A stretch of 64,000 bases of DNA from Heyndrickxia acidiproducens DSM 23148 (GTDB lineage Bacteria > Bacillota > Bacilli > Bacillales > Bacillaceae_C): the NCBI RefSeq assembly GCF_000374345.1, contig NZ_KB893987.1, positions 1 to 64,000 on the forward strand. Reading direction: 5' to 3'. The notes below the pieces were generated by a model, which saw only the letters and a list, made by a program, of their open reading frames with translations, did no database searches and had not been told where the DNA came from. Positions 45,742 to 54,412 of this stretch are shown one piece after another. Every line of letters starts with the position of its first letter. Within the stretch, counting starts at the first letter, position 1. A program made the position numbers and the translations under genes.

Positions 45742-47016
45742 ATGGCGCAAGGAGAGAAAATTACAGTTGAAAACGGCAAATTAAAAACACCAAACAACCC
45801 GATCATCCCTTTTATCGAGGGCGACGGAACCGGCCCTGACATTTGGGCGGCTGCACAGCGTGTGCTGGATGCAGCAGTGGAAAAAGCCTACAAAGGGGAA
45901 AAAAAGATCGAATGGAAAGAAGTATATGCCGGTGAAAAGGCTTTTAACAAAACCGGTGAATGGCTCCCTGCCGAAACACTGGACGCGATCCGTGAATATT
46001 TAATTGCGATTAAGGGGCCGTTAACCACACCTGTCGGCGGCGGGATCCGTTCCTTGAATGTTGCACTGCGCCAGGAATTGGACTTATTTGTATGCCTGCG
46101 CCCGGTCCGCTATTTTGACGGTGTCCCTTCACCTGTGAAACGCCCACAGGACACAAATATGGTGATTTTCCGCGAGAATACGGAAGATATTTATGCCGGC
46201 ATTGAGTATCAGGAAGGCACACCAGAAGTGAAGAAAGTCATTGATTTTCTGCAAAATGAATTGGGCGTTAAAAAAATCCGTTTTCCGGAAACGTCCGGGA
46301 TTGGCATCAAGCCGGTATCGGAAGAAGGTACAAAACGCCTGGTGCGCGCCGCGATTAACTATTGCCTGAAAGAAGGGCGCAAATCTGTTACGCTTGTACA
46401 TAAAGGTAACATTATGAAATATACGGAAGGCGCGTTCAAAAACTGGGGCTATGAACTGGCGGAAAAAGAATTTGGAGATAAAGTATTTACATGGGCCGAA
46501 TACGACCGCATTAAGGAATCCCAAGGGGTCCAAGCGGCAAATCAGGCTCAAAAAGAAGCGGAAGCAGCCGGAAAGATCATTGTGAAAGACTCCATTGCCG
46601 ATATCTTCCTGCAGCAGATTTTAACGCGCCCGCGCGAATTTGATGTGGTTGCGACCATGAACTTAAACGGCGACTATATTTCCGATGCTTTGGCCGCACA
46701 GGTCGGCGGAATCGGCATTGCGCCGGGAGCCAACATCAACTATGAAACCGGCCATGCGATTTTTGAAGCCACCCACGGCACTGCTCCGAAATATGCGGGC
46801 CTGGATAAGGTCAACCCTTCATCCGTCATTTTGTCAGGCGTATTGATGCTGGAACATCTGGGCTGGAATGAAGCGGCTAAATTAATTGTCCAGTCGATGG
46901 AAAAAACGATTGCTTCAAAAGTCGTCACTTATGACTTTGCACGTTTAATGGATGGGGCTACAGAAGTGAAATGCTCGCAATTCGGGGATGAATTGATTAA
47001 AAATATGGCGGAGTAA
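45742..47016 (+). CDS. icd: Isocitrate dehydrogenase (NADP)
   Basis: Oxidises isocitrate to 2-oxoglutarate and makes NADPH. It has 424 residues. The substrate phosphate site is in [23 protein letters not shown], with the serine that is a phosphorylation site in enteric bacteria in RSLN. Metal-binding Asp residues lie in [14 protein letters not shown], and cofactor contacts in [21 protein letters not shown]. The start [14 protein letters not shown] is typical. GGAGGAG precedes ATG at 45742. It is downstream of citZ and the large stem-loop, so its transcript may be processed separately. Confidence 0.98.
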   Translation: MAQGEKITVENGKLKTPNNPIIPFIEGDGTGPDIWAAAQRVLDAAVEKAYKGEKKIEWKEVYAGEKAFNKTGEWLPAETLDAIREYLIAIKGPLTTPVGGGIRSLNVALRQELDLFVCLRPVRYFDGVPSPVKRPQDTNMVIFRENTEDIYAGIEYQEGTPEVKKVIDFLQNELGVKKIRFPETSGIGIKPVSEEGTKRLVRAAINYCLKEGRKSVTLVHKGNIMKYTEGAFKNWGYELAEKEFGDKVFTWAEYDRIKESQGVQAANQAQKEAEAAGKIIVKDSIADIFLQQILTRPREFDVVATMNLNGDYISDALAAQVGGIGIAPGANINYETGHAIFEATHGTAPKYAGLDKVNPSSVILSGVLMLEHLGWNEAAKLIVQSMEKTIASKVVTYDFARLMDGATEVKCSQFGDELIKNMAE

Positions 47017-47118
47017 TAAGCGCCCGGCACGAAACGGCGGATGGGATATATATTTAGTTGAAAATCGGCAGTGATAAAGGACAGCCGGTTTGCATACTGA
47101 ATAGACAAGGGGGGTCTT

Positions 47119-48054
47119 ATGATGAAGCGAAAAAAAATATCAGTCATCGGCGGCGGATTCACAGGTGCAACGACTGCTTTTTTACTGGCCCAAAAAGAAC
47201 TTGGCGATGTTGTGCTTGTTGACATTCCGCCGATGGAAAAACCGGTGAAAGGAAAAGCTTTGGATATGCTGGAAGCTTCACCGGTTCAGGGTTTTGATGC
47301 AAATATCACTGGCACCTCCAATTATGAAGACACGAAAGATTCCGATGTGGTTGTAATCACAGCCGGCATTGCCCGTAAACCGGGGATGAGCCGCGATGAC
47401 CTTGTGCAAACGAACCAAAAGGTGATGAAGCATGTCACACATGAAGTGGTAAAATACTCGCCAAACCCCTTGATCATCGTTCTGACAAACCCGGTTGACG
47501 CGATGACATACACGGTTTATAAAGAATCGGGACTTCCGAAAAACCGTGTCATCGGCCAATCAGGCGTGCTTGATACCGCAAGATTCCGTGCGTTTGCCGC
47601 GCAGGAACTGAATTTATCCGTAAAAGACATCACAGGCTTTGTGCTTGGCGGCCATGGGGATGATATGGTTCCGCTTGTCCGCTATTCCTATGCAGGCGGC
47701 ATTCCTTTGGAAAATTTAATGCCAAAGGAACGCCTTGATGCAATCGTAGAACGGACAAGAAAAGGCGGCGGCGAAATTGTCAACCTGTTAGGAAATGGCA
47801 GCGCCTATTATGCGCCGGCAGCAGCGCTTGTTAAAATGGCCGAAGCTGTTGTCAAAGACCAGCGCCGTGTTTTACCGGCAGTTGCCTATCTTGAAGGCGA
47901 ATACGGCTATCACGGCATCTATCTCGGCGTCCCTGCGATTTTAGGCGGCAATGGCCTTGAAAAAGTCATCCAGCTTGACCTTACCGCTGATGAAAAAGCT
48001 GCTTTGGATAAATCCGCGGATTCTGTCCGCAATGTCATGAAGGTATTGGTTTAA
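47119..48054 (+). CDS. mdh: Malate dehydrogenase
   Basis: NAD-dependent interconversion of malate and oxaloacetate, of the LDH-like tetrameric type. It has 311 residues. The nucleotide loop is [19 protein letters not shown], the substrate loop arginines are in [13 protein letters not shown] and the catalytic His in [23 protein letters not shown] is also present. GGGGGG precedes two adjacent ATG codons (47119 and 47122); the first is given. It ends the citZ-icd-mdh block with a strong terminator. Confidence 0.98.
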   Translation: MMKRKKISVIGGGFTGATTAFLLAQKELGDVVLVDIPPMEKPVKGKALDMLEASPVQGFDANITGTSNYEDTKDSDVVVITAGIARKPGMSRDDLVQTNQKVMKHVTHEVVKYSPNPLIIVLTNPVDAMTYTVYKESGLPKNRVIGQSGVLDTARFRAFAAQELNLSVKDITGFVLGGHGDDMVPLVRYSYAGGIPLENLMPKERLDAIVERTRKGGGEIVNLLGNGSAYYAPAAALVKMAEAVVKDQRRVLPAVAYLEGEYGYHGIYLGVPAILGGNGLEKVIQLDLTADEKAALDKSADSVRNVMKVLV

Positions 48055-48067
48055 TTTTATGAAAGCG

Positions 48068-48106
48068 AACCCCCAGGCAACCTGTGCGGCTGCCTGGGGG
48101 TTTTTG
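48068..48106 (+). terminator. Terminator of citZ-icd-mdh
   Basis: AACCCCCAGGCA pairs with TGCCTGGGGGTT, followed by T5. A dispersed repeat starts at the end of the T-run. Confidence 0.93.
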
Positions 48107-48191
48107 ATTCTGGGAAGGAAACACGGGTTTTCAAACCCGTGATGAATTCCCGCATCGCCTTTAGGCGAACGTCTTTTGTTTGAATACATAT
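48106..48191. repeat. Dispersed palindromic element, copy A
   Basis: An 86-bp unit nearly identical to 53750-53835 (about six substitutions and two single-base gaps). It forms two hairpins. The first is GGGAA / TTCCC enclosing a symmetric internal loop and a perfect CACGGGT / ACCCGTG stem. The second is CGCCT / AGGCG. A conserved AT-rich tail ending GAATACATAT follows. It directly abuts the mdh terminator and is preceded by TTGAT if the boundary is drawn after GAT. The hairpins resemble right ends of IS200/IS605 elements; no transposase gene is present. Confidence 0.8.
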
Positions 48192-48312
48192 AATCGTTTC
48201 ATGATCAAGCAGCAGGCAGAAGAACGCTGCTGTTTTCCCTTTCCACCTGAACATGCTAAAATGGAAAAAGGATATCAACGGATATGCGCCATTCTTTCAG
48301 GAGGTTTTTGCT

Positions 48313-50937
48313 TTGAAAAAACTCATTTTAATTGATGGAAACAGTATTGCGTACAGGGCATTTTTTGCTTTGCCGCTTTTAAATAACGACAAGGGCATCC
48401 ATACGAATGCGGTGTACGGCTTTACGATGATGCTTTCAAAAATATTGGAGGAAGAAAAGCCGACCCATATTCTGGTTGCCTTTGATGCAGGCAAAACGAC
48501 ATTCCGCCATGAAACGTTTAAAGAATACAAAGGAACCCGGCAAAAAACGCCGCCTGAGCTTTCCGAACAATTCCCACTTCTCCGCGAATTGCTCGATGCG
48601 TACGGGATCAAACGTTATGAACTGGAAAACTATGAAGCGGACGATATTATCGGGACGATGTCGAAAATGGCGGAAGTAGAGGGTTATAACGTGAAGATTA
48701 TCTCGGGTGATAAAGATATGACCCAGCTTGTTTCGCCAAACACGACTGTGATGATTACACGCAAAGGCATCACCGATATGGAAGCTTACACACCGGAACA
48801 CCTCCAGGAAAAATACGGGCTTGAGCCGAAGCAGATCATTGATATGAAAGGGCTGATGGGCGATAAATCCGACAATATCCCGGGCGTGCCGGGCATTGGC
48901 GAAAAAACCGCCATCAAGCTTTTGAAGCAGTTTCCGGTATTAGAGGAGCTGCTGGGCCATATTGATGAGATCAGCGGCCAAAAGTTACAGGAAAAGCTTG
49001 AAACATATAAAGACCAGGCGCTGATGAGCAAAAAACTGGCGACGATCAACCGCGACATCCCGCTGACGGTCTCGTTGCAAGATGCGGTATACGGTGCCCC
49101 CCATCCTGATCAGCAAAAGGCGCTTTTTAAAGAATTAGGATTTAAATCCATGCTTGAAAAAATGGGTGCGGAAAAAACAGAAGTGCAGGCCGAAATGGAA
49201 TCCATTCCGTTTACGGTTGTGGAAAAAATCACGCCGGACATCTTTGCAAATGTTTCCTCATTCTACATTGAAATGCTGGAAGAAAATTACCATACCGGCA
49301 ATATTGTCGGCTTTGGGCTGAAAAACAAAAACGGGCTCTTCTTTCTGAAGGCTGAAGCGGCACTGGGTTCGGAAGCTTTTAAACAATGGCTGGAAGACGA
49401 AGAAAAAATAAAACATGTGTATGACGCGAAACGTTCCATTGTCGCATTAAAGCGGCACGGGCTTGAACTGCGGGGCGTGGATTTTGACCTGCTGCTTGTC
49501 TCCTACCTGTTAAACCCGTCCGATACAGTGGAGGATTTTGCTTCAGTTGCCAACAAGCACGGTTATCAAAATGTGCCGTCCGATGAAACGGTGTACGGCA
49601 AAGGGGTAAAACGGAAACTGCCGGAGGAAACCGTATACGCGGAGCATATCACCCGCAAGGCAGAAGGAATTGACATCCTCGAAGAAACTTGCACAAAAGC
49701 ATTGAAGGAGAATGAACAGCTTGCTTTATTCAACGACCTGGAACTGCCGCTGGCTCTGATTTTAGCCGAAATGGAGTCAACCGGCATTAAGGTTGACATT
49801 GACCGCTTAAAACAAATGGGGGAAGAATTCAAACAGCAGCTCCATGTAATTGAAGAAAAGATATTCGAGCTTGCGGGAGAGACGTTTAACATCAATTCAC
49901 CGAAACAGCTGGGGGTCATTCTTTTCGAAAAACTCGGGCTTCCGGTGATCAAAAAAACGAAAACGGGTTATTCCACGTCGGCGGATGTATTGGAAAAACT
50001 GGAACCTGCCCATGACATCGTAAAAGAAATCCTCCACTACCGTCAATTGGGGAAACTGCAATCGACTTATATTGAAGGACTGTTGAAGGTCGTGCAGGCA
50101 GACGGGAAAGTGCATACGCGGTTCAATCAGGCATTGACCCAGACCGGGCGCCTCAGTTCTACCGATCCGAACCTGCAAAATATTCCGATCCGCCTGGAAG
50201 AAGGCCGCAAAATCCGGCAGGCGTTTATTCCGTCCGAAAAAGACTGGGTGATTTTTTCATCTGACTATTCCCAGGTAGAACTGCGGGTTTTGGCCCATAT
50301 TTCCGGTGATGAAAAACTAATTGAAGCGTTTCAGGGAGATATGGATATCCATACAAAAACCGCAATGGAAGTTTTTCATGTCAAGGCGGAGGAAGTCACT
50401 TCAAATATGCGCAGGCAGGCCAAAGCGGTCAACTTCGGAATTGTATACGGCATCAGCGATTACGGCCTGTCCCAGAACCTTGGGATCACCCGCAAAGAAG
50501 CCGGCAAATTTATTGACCGCTATTTCGAGAGCTATCCGCGCGTAAAGGAATATATGGATGAAATTGTCCGCGAAGCAAAGCAGAAAGGCTATGTGTCAAC
50601 GCTGTTAAAAAGGCGGCGTTATATTCCGGAAATCTCAAGCCGGAATTTCAACTTGCGCAGCTTTGCGGAAAGAACGGCGATGAATACACCGATCCAGGGC
50701 AGCGCCGCCGATATTATCAAAAAAGCAATGATCGATATGGCAAAACGGCTGAAAAAGGAAAACCTGCGTACCCGGATGCTGCTGCAGGTCCATGATGAGC
50801 TGATTTTTGAAGCGCCGCCGGAAGAAATTGATGTATTGCAAGAAATCGTTCCAGACGTAATGGAGCACGCTCTGGAACTGAACGTCCCGCTTAAAGTCGA
50901 TTCTTCTTACGGGCCGACTTGGTTTGATGCAAAGTAA
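48313..50937 (+). CDS. polA: DNA polymerase I
   Basis: Repair and Okazaki-fragment polymerase of 874 residues. The start is TTG at 48313 (MKKLILIDGNSIAYRAFFAL), 8 nt after AGGAGG; ATG at 48253 lies upstream of that site. The 5' nuclease domain (about 1-290) has YEADDIIGTM and GLMGDKSDNIPGVPGIGEKTA. The 3'-5' exonuclease domain (about 300-470) lacks the DxE motif; YIEMLEENYHTG stands in its place, as in other Bacillus Pol I. The polymerase domain has motif A DYSQVELRVLAHISGD, motif B RRQAKAVNFGIVYG and motif C LLQVHDELIFEAP. mutM and coaE follow closely. Confidence 0.98.
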   Translation: MKKLILIDGNSIAYRAFFALPLLNNDKGIHTNAVYGFTMMLSKILEEEKPTHILVAFDAGKTTFRHETFKEYKGTRQKTPPELSEQFPLLRELLDAYGIKRYELENYEADDIIGTMSKMAEVEGYNVKIISGDKDMTQLVSPNTTVMITRKGITDMEAYTPEHLQEKYGLEPKQIIDMKGLMGDKSDNIPGVPGIGEKTAIKLLKQFPVLEELLGHIDEISGQKLQEKLETYKDQALMSKKLATINRDIPLTVSLQDAVYGAPHPDQQKALFKELGFKSMLEKMGAEKTEVQAEMESIPFTVVEKITPDIFANVSSFYIEMLEENYHTGNIVGFGLKNKNGLFFLKAEAALGSEAFKQWLEDEEKIKHVYDAKRSIVALKRHGLELRGVDFDLLLVSYLLNPSDTVEDFASVANKHGYQNVPSDETVYGKGVKRKLPEETVYAEHITRKAEGIDILEETCTKALKENEQLALFNDLELPLALILAEMESTGIKVDIDRLKQMGEEFKQQLHVIEEKIFELAGETFNINSPKQLGVILFEKLGLPVIKKTKTGYSTSADVLEKLEPAHDIVKEILHYRQLGKLQSTYIEGLLKVVQADGKVHTRFNQALTQTGRLSSTDPNLQNIPIRLEEGRKIRQAFIPSEKDWVIFSSDYSQVELRVLAHISGDEKLIEAFQGDMDIHTKTAMEVFHVKAEEVTSNMRRQAKAVNFGIVYGISDYGLSQNLGITRKEAGKFIDRYFESYPRVKEYMDEIVREAKQKGYVSTLLKRRRYIPEISSRNFNLRSFAERTAMNTPIQGSAADIIKKAMIDMAKRLKKENLRTRMLLQVHDELIFEAPPEEIDVLQEIVPDVMEHALELNVPLKVDSSYGPTWFDAK

Positions 50938-50978
50938 AGGGACATACAGGAAACAGCATGAGGAAAGAGGAATGAAAC

Positions 50979-51818
50979 ATGCCGGAATTGCCGGAAGTAG
51001 AAACCGTCCGCAGAACACTGGAACAGCTTGTAATATCCAAAACGATTGCAAAGGTGGATGTCTTTTGGCCGAAAATCATAAAAAAACCTGAGATTACGGA
51101 ACAATTCCAGGACGCTTTGACCGGCCAGACAATCCGGTCGATTGCAAGGCGCGGCAAGTTTCTCATTTTTTACACAGACAGTTATGCCCTCGTGTCGCAT
51201 TTGCGCATGGAGGGCCGTTACCGGGTTTACGGGCAGGATGAACCGGTTGAGAAGCATACCCATGTCATTTTCCATTTTACGGATGGAACAGACTTAAGAT
51301 ATAAGGATGTCCGCAAATTCGGAACGATGCATTTATTTTCCAAAGGGGAGGAAATGCATTCCCTCCCGCTTTCACATCTCGGGCCCGAGCCATTCTCTAA
51401 AGCTTTTAACGAAACCTATTTATCCGCAAAACTGAAAAAAACGCAGCGGAATATAAAAGCTGTTTTGCTCGATCAAACGGTTGTTACCGGGCTTGGCAAT
51501 ATTTATGTGGATGAGGCGCTTTTCAGGTCAGGCATCTATCCGGCAAGAAAAGCAAACTCGTTAACAAAAAAAGAGGTACACCTTCTCCACGGAGAAATTG
51601 CCGGAACGCTGCGCGAAGCTGTTGAAAAAGGTGGCAGCACGATCCGGTCCTATGTGAATTCACAGGGGCAGGCCGGGATGTTCCAGCTTGAGCTTTATGT
51701 CTACGGCAGAAATGGCGAGCCCTGCCGCAAATGCGGAACGATCATTGAAAAAAACGTGACAGCGGGCAGGGGCACCCATTACTGTCCGCACTGCCAGAAA
51801 CAGAAGAAATCACATTAA
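50979..51818 (+). CDS. mutM: Formamidopyrimidine-DNA glycosylase
   Basis: Removes 8-oxoguanine and formamidopyrimidines and nicks the abasic site. It has 279 residues. The catalytic N-terminal Pro-Glu is in MPELPEVETVRR, a Lys at the conserved position in RRGKFLIF, and the helix-two-turn-helix region has GLGNIYVDEALFRSGIYP. The C-terminal zinc finger is CRKCGTIIEKNVTAGRGTHY, then CPHC. AGGAATG precedes ATG at 50979. It is 41 bp after polA, probably in one repair operon. Confidence 0.98.
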   Translation: MPELPEVETVRRTLEQLVISKTIAKVDVFWPKIIKKPEITEQFQDALTGQTIRSIARRGKFLIFYTDSYALVSHLRMEGRYRVYGQDEPVEKHTHVIFHFTDGTDLRYKDVRKFGTMHLFSKGEEMHSLPLSHLGPEPFSKAFNETYLSAKLKKTQRNIKAVLLDQTVVTGLGNIYVDEALFRSGIYPARKANSLTKKEVHLLHGEIAGTLREAVEKGGSTIRSYVNSQGQAGMFQLELYVYGRNGEPCRKCGTIIEKNVTAGRGTHYCPHCQKQKKSH

Positions 51819-51873
51819 GAAGCACATCGGCAAAAGCGGCAGGAAAAAATTTCATAAAACGGGGAAATTTTGT

Positions 51874-52476
51874 ATGGCACAACGAATTGGATTAACAGGC
51901 GGAATCGCAAGCGGGAAAAGCACCGTTTCCAATATGCTGAAGGAAAAAGGGTTCACCATTGTAGACGCGGATGTCGCGTCCCGCAAAGTGGTAGAACCCG
52001 GCGAACAAGCCTATAAACAAATAGTCGAAACGTTCGGTACGGGGATTTTGCTTGCAAGTGGGTCCATTGACCGCAAGAAACTGGGAGCACTTATTTTTAG
52101 TAATCAAAAGCTGCGCCTGCAATTAAACGGGATTGTCCATCCGGAAGTAAGGGTATGGATGGCGCGCGAAATAGAGCGGGCTGTTGCCGCTGGAAAAAAC
52201 ACTGTCATTTTGGACATCCCGCTTTTATTCGAGGGCGGTCTCACCTATATGGTTGAACGGACGATCTTAGTGTATGCAGATGAAAAATTGCAATTAGAAA
52301 GGTTAATGAACCGCAGCGGTTTTAATGAAAGCGAAGCCTCTATGCGGATCGCTTCACAAATGCCGTTAAAAGAAAAACTTGCGCTCGCGGATGCTGTCAT
52401 TGACAACAACGGCAGCCTTGCCATGACAAAACGCCAGCTCGAAAACATCATTGAACAGTGGAAATTGATCCCTTAA
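51874..52476 (+). CDS. coaE: Dephospho-CoA kinase
   Basis: Last step of coenzyme A synthesis, phosphorylating the 3'-OH of dephospho-CoA. It has 200 residues. The P-loop GGIASGKST is at residues 9-17, DADVASRKVVEPG is the substrate-binding region, and VILDIPLLFEGG is also typical. GGGGA precedes ATG at 51874. In B. subtilis ytaF lies between mutM and coaE; here the gap is only 55 bp and ytaF is missing. Confidence 0.97.
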   Translation: MAQRIGLTGGIASGKSTVSNMLKEKGFTIVDADVASRKVVEPGEQAYKQIVETFGTGILLASGSIDRKKLGALIFSNQKLRLQLNGIVHPEVRVWMAREIERAVAAGKNTVILDIPLLFEGGLTYMVERTILVYADEKLQLERLMNRSGFNESEASMRIASQMPLKEKLALADAVIDNNGSLAMTKRQLENIIEQWKLIP

Positions 52477-52505
52477 ACCATGATCTTTGCATCATGGTTT
52501 TTTAG
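52475..52505 (+). terminator. Terminator of polA-mutM-coaE
   Basis: AAACCATGAT pairs with ATCATGGTTT around a 5-nt loop, followed by TTTT. Confidence 0.9.
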
Positions 52506-52550
52506 TATGAAAAAATCAAAGAAATTAGTTGAATAAACACTACATAAACA

Positions 52551-52602
52551 TTGAAATATGATATACTATTTCTAGAATAACAGCTGGCAAGTATGTCACT
52601 TA
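52551..52602 (+). promoter_or_regulatory. gapB promoter with CcpN-type operator
   Basis: TTGAAA (52551-52556) and TAGAAT (52573-52578) have a 16-bp spacer. TATGATATACT (52557-52567) inside the spacer is a perfect match to TRTGHYATAYW, the CcpN operator as I recall it. TATGTCACTTA (52592-52602) is a weaker second match downstream. In B. subtilis CcpN represses gapB during glycolytic growth through such paired sites. Confidence 0.7.
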
Positions 52603-52625
52603 TTACTTGAAGGAGTTGTGCGAAG

Positions 52626-53660
52626 GTGAAAACGAAGATTGCGATTAACGGATTCGGTCGGATTGGCAGGATGGTTTTTCGAAAGGCAATGATGGATGAC
52701 AGTTTGAATATTGTGGCGGTGAATGCGTGCTATCCGGCAGAAACATTGGCACATTTAATCAAATATGATACGATTCACGGGGCATTTAGCGGGGAGATCC
52801 GCGGCGAAGGCGATACATTATTTGTAAACAAAAAGCGCATCCGGCTGGTTGCTGAACGGGATCCGCTCAAGCTGCCATGGAAGGAAATGGGGATTGATTT
52901 GGTCATCGAAGCCACCGGAAAATTTAATGCCCGTGAAAAAGCGGCGCTCCATCTGCAGGCCGGTGCAAAAAAAGTGTTGCTGACAGCGCCCGGGAAAAAT
53001 GAAGATGTTACGATTGTCATGGGTGTAAATGAAAACGTTTTAGACATTGAAAGGCATGACATCATTTCCAATGCATCCTGTACGACCAACTGCCTGGCGC
53101 CGGTTGCCAAAGTACTGGACGAACAATTCGGCATCCTGAACGGGCTGATGACGACGGTGCACTCGTATACGAACGACCAGAAAAATATTGACAATCCGCA
53201 TAAAGACTTGCGCCGTGCACGCGCATGCGGGCAGTCCATTATTCCAACAACAACCGGTGCAGCCAAAGCGCTTGGCCTTGTGCTGCCGCAGCTGAAAGGC
53301 AGGCTGCACGGCATGGCGCTCCGGGTCCCGACACCGAACGTCTCACTGGTCGACTTGGTTGCCGATTTAAAGAAGGACGTAACGGCTGAAGAAGTGAATC
53401 AGGCATTCCAGTCCGCAGCAAAAGGATCAATGCACGGAATAGTAGATTATACGACAGAACCGCTCGTCTCATCCGACTTTAACACCAATCCGCATTCCGC
53501 GATTGTCGACGGCTTATCGACGATTGTAATGAATGGGAATAAAGTGAAGGTATTGGCATGGTACGATAATGAATGGGGCTACTCCTGCCGTGTTGTCGAT
53601 CTTGCCAGGCTGGTAGCTGGCAAAATTGCGCAACAATCCGAGAAAATGAATATTGCCTAA
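52626..53660 (+). CDS. gapB: Gluconeogenic glyceraldehyde-3-phosphate dehydrogenase GapB
   Basis: The GapB form works mainly with NADP in the direction of gluconeogenesis. It has 344 residues. The nucleotide fold is INGFGRIGRMVFRKAM, the catalytic Cys is in SNASCTTNCLAPVAKVLDE (about residue 152), and TTVHSYTNDQKNIDNPHKDL is a further conserved stretch. The segment VNACYPAETLAHLIKYD has no Asp at the usual NAD-binding position after the second strand, which fits NADP use. GTG at 52626 follows AAGGAG by about 11 nt. It is flanked by terminators. In B. subtilis speD follows gapB; here it does not. Confidence 0.95.
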   Translation: MKTKIAINGFGRIGRMVFRKAMMDDSLNIVAVNACYPAETLAHLIKYDTIHGAFSGEIRGEGDTLFVNKKRIRLVAERDPLKLPWKEMGIDLVIEATGKFNAREKAALHLQAGAKKVLLTAPGKNEDVTIVMGVNENVLDIERHDIISNASCTTNCLAPVAKVLDEQFGILNGLMTTVHSYTNDQKNIDNPHKDLRRARACGQSIIPTTTGAAKALGLVLPQLKGRLHGMALRVPTPNVSLVDLVADLKKDVTAEEVNQAFQSAAKGSMHGIVDYTTEPLVSSDFNTNPHSAIVDGLSTIVMNGNKVKVLAWYDNEWGYSCRVVDLARLVAGKIAQQSEKMNIA

Positions 53661-53672
53661 CGCTTGTATCTT

Positions 53673-53749
53673 AAAACCCCTGTCTATTTAAACCGTGAAA
53701 CAGGTTGCCTGGTGCAGCCTCAACGGTTTGGGTAAACAGGGGTTTTTTT
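53673..53749 (+). terminator. Large branched terminator of gapB
   Basis: The outer AACCCCTGT / ACAGGGGTT stem ends in T7. Inside are a second stem AAACCGT / ACGGTTT and a third near CAGGTTGC / GCAGCCT. At about 77 nt it is unusually long. Confidence 0.85.
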
Positions 53750-53835
53750 GATTCGAGGGAAGGAAACAAGGGTTTTCAAACCGTGATGAATTCCCACACA
53801 GCCTTTAGGCGAATGTCTTTTGTTTGAATACATAT
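53750..53835. repeat. Dispersed palindromic element, copy B
   Basis: Second copy of the element at 48106-48191, in the same orientation and also directly after a terminator T-run (TTTTTTTGATTC). Its outer hairpin stem is kept; the inner stem is damaged by one substitution and one deletion. The GCCT / AGGC hairpin and the GAATACATAT tail are conserved. The remaining 105 bp to nrdR contain no clear gene. Confidence 0.8.
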
Positions 53836-53940
53836 CGTCTTTTCATGTGGATTCATTTGCTAATAGCTTACAGTTGTTTATTTCCGCGCTTTTTTATATG
53901 ATGTAGGTAAGAATGTATTTGTGAACGGAGTGTTATCATT

Positions 53941-54399
53941 ATGAAATGTCCGTCGTGCCAAAACAATAATACACGTGTCATTGATTCCCGGCCCGTTGAT
54001 GAGGGGCGTTCCATAAGAAGAAGGCGGGAATGCGAAGCCTGCTCATTCCGCTTTACAACGTTTGAAAAAGTGGAAGAAACGCCGCTGATTGTTGTGAAAA
54101 AAGAAGGAATCAGAGAAGAATTCAACCGCGATAAAATTTTGCGCGGGCTGATTAAAGCCTGCGAAAAACGCCCGGTTTCCCTGGATGAACTGGAGAAGAT
54201 CTCCATGAATATTGAAAAAGAGATCCGCAGCCAGGGATATTCGGAAGTAAAATCAAGCTTGATCGGGGAAATGGTCATGGACAGGCTTTCCAAAGTCGAT
54301 GAAGTGGCATATGTCCGCTTTGCGTCTGTCTACCGCCAATTCAAGGATTTAAATGTTTTTTTAGACGAATTAAAGGAATTACTCAACAAGAATTCATAA
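53941..54399 (+). CDS. nrdR: Ribonucleotide reductase repressor NrdR
   Basis: Zinc and ATP/dATP-dependent repressor of ribonucleotide reductase genes. It has 152 residues. The N-terminal zinc ribbon is [21 protein letters not shown] with the second pair in [17 protein letters not shown], and the ATP cone is at about 49-139 ([20 protein letters not shown]). GGAG precedes ATG at 53941. It begins the nrdR-dnaB-dnaI unit, with only 13 bp to dnaB. Confidence 0.98.
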   Translation: MKCPSCQNNNTRVIDSRPVDEGRSIRRRRECEACSFRFTTFEKVEETPLIVVKKEGIREEFNRDKILRGLIKACEKRPVSLDELEKISMNIEKEIRSQGYSEVKSSLIGEMVMDRLSKVDEVAYVRFASVYRQFKDLNVFLDELKELLNKNS

Positions 54400-54412
54400 A
54401 CGGAGTGCCGCT

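Noticed and set aside
48057..48278. Reverse-strand open frames over the repeat after mdh
   Set aside because: They are by-products of the palindromic repeat and the mdh terminator, have no ribosome binding sites, and the second repeat copy does not keep the frame.
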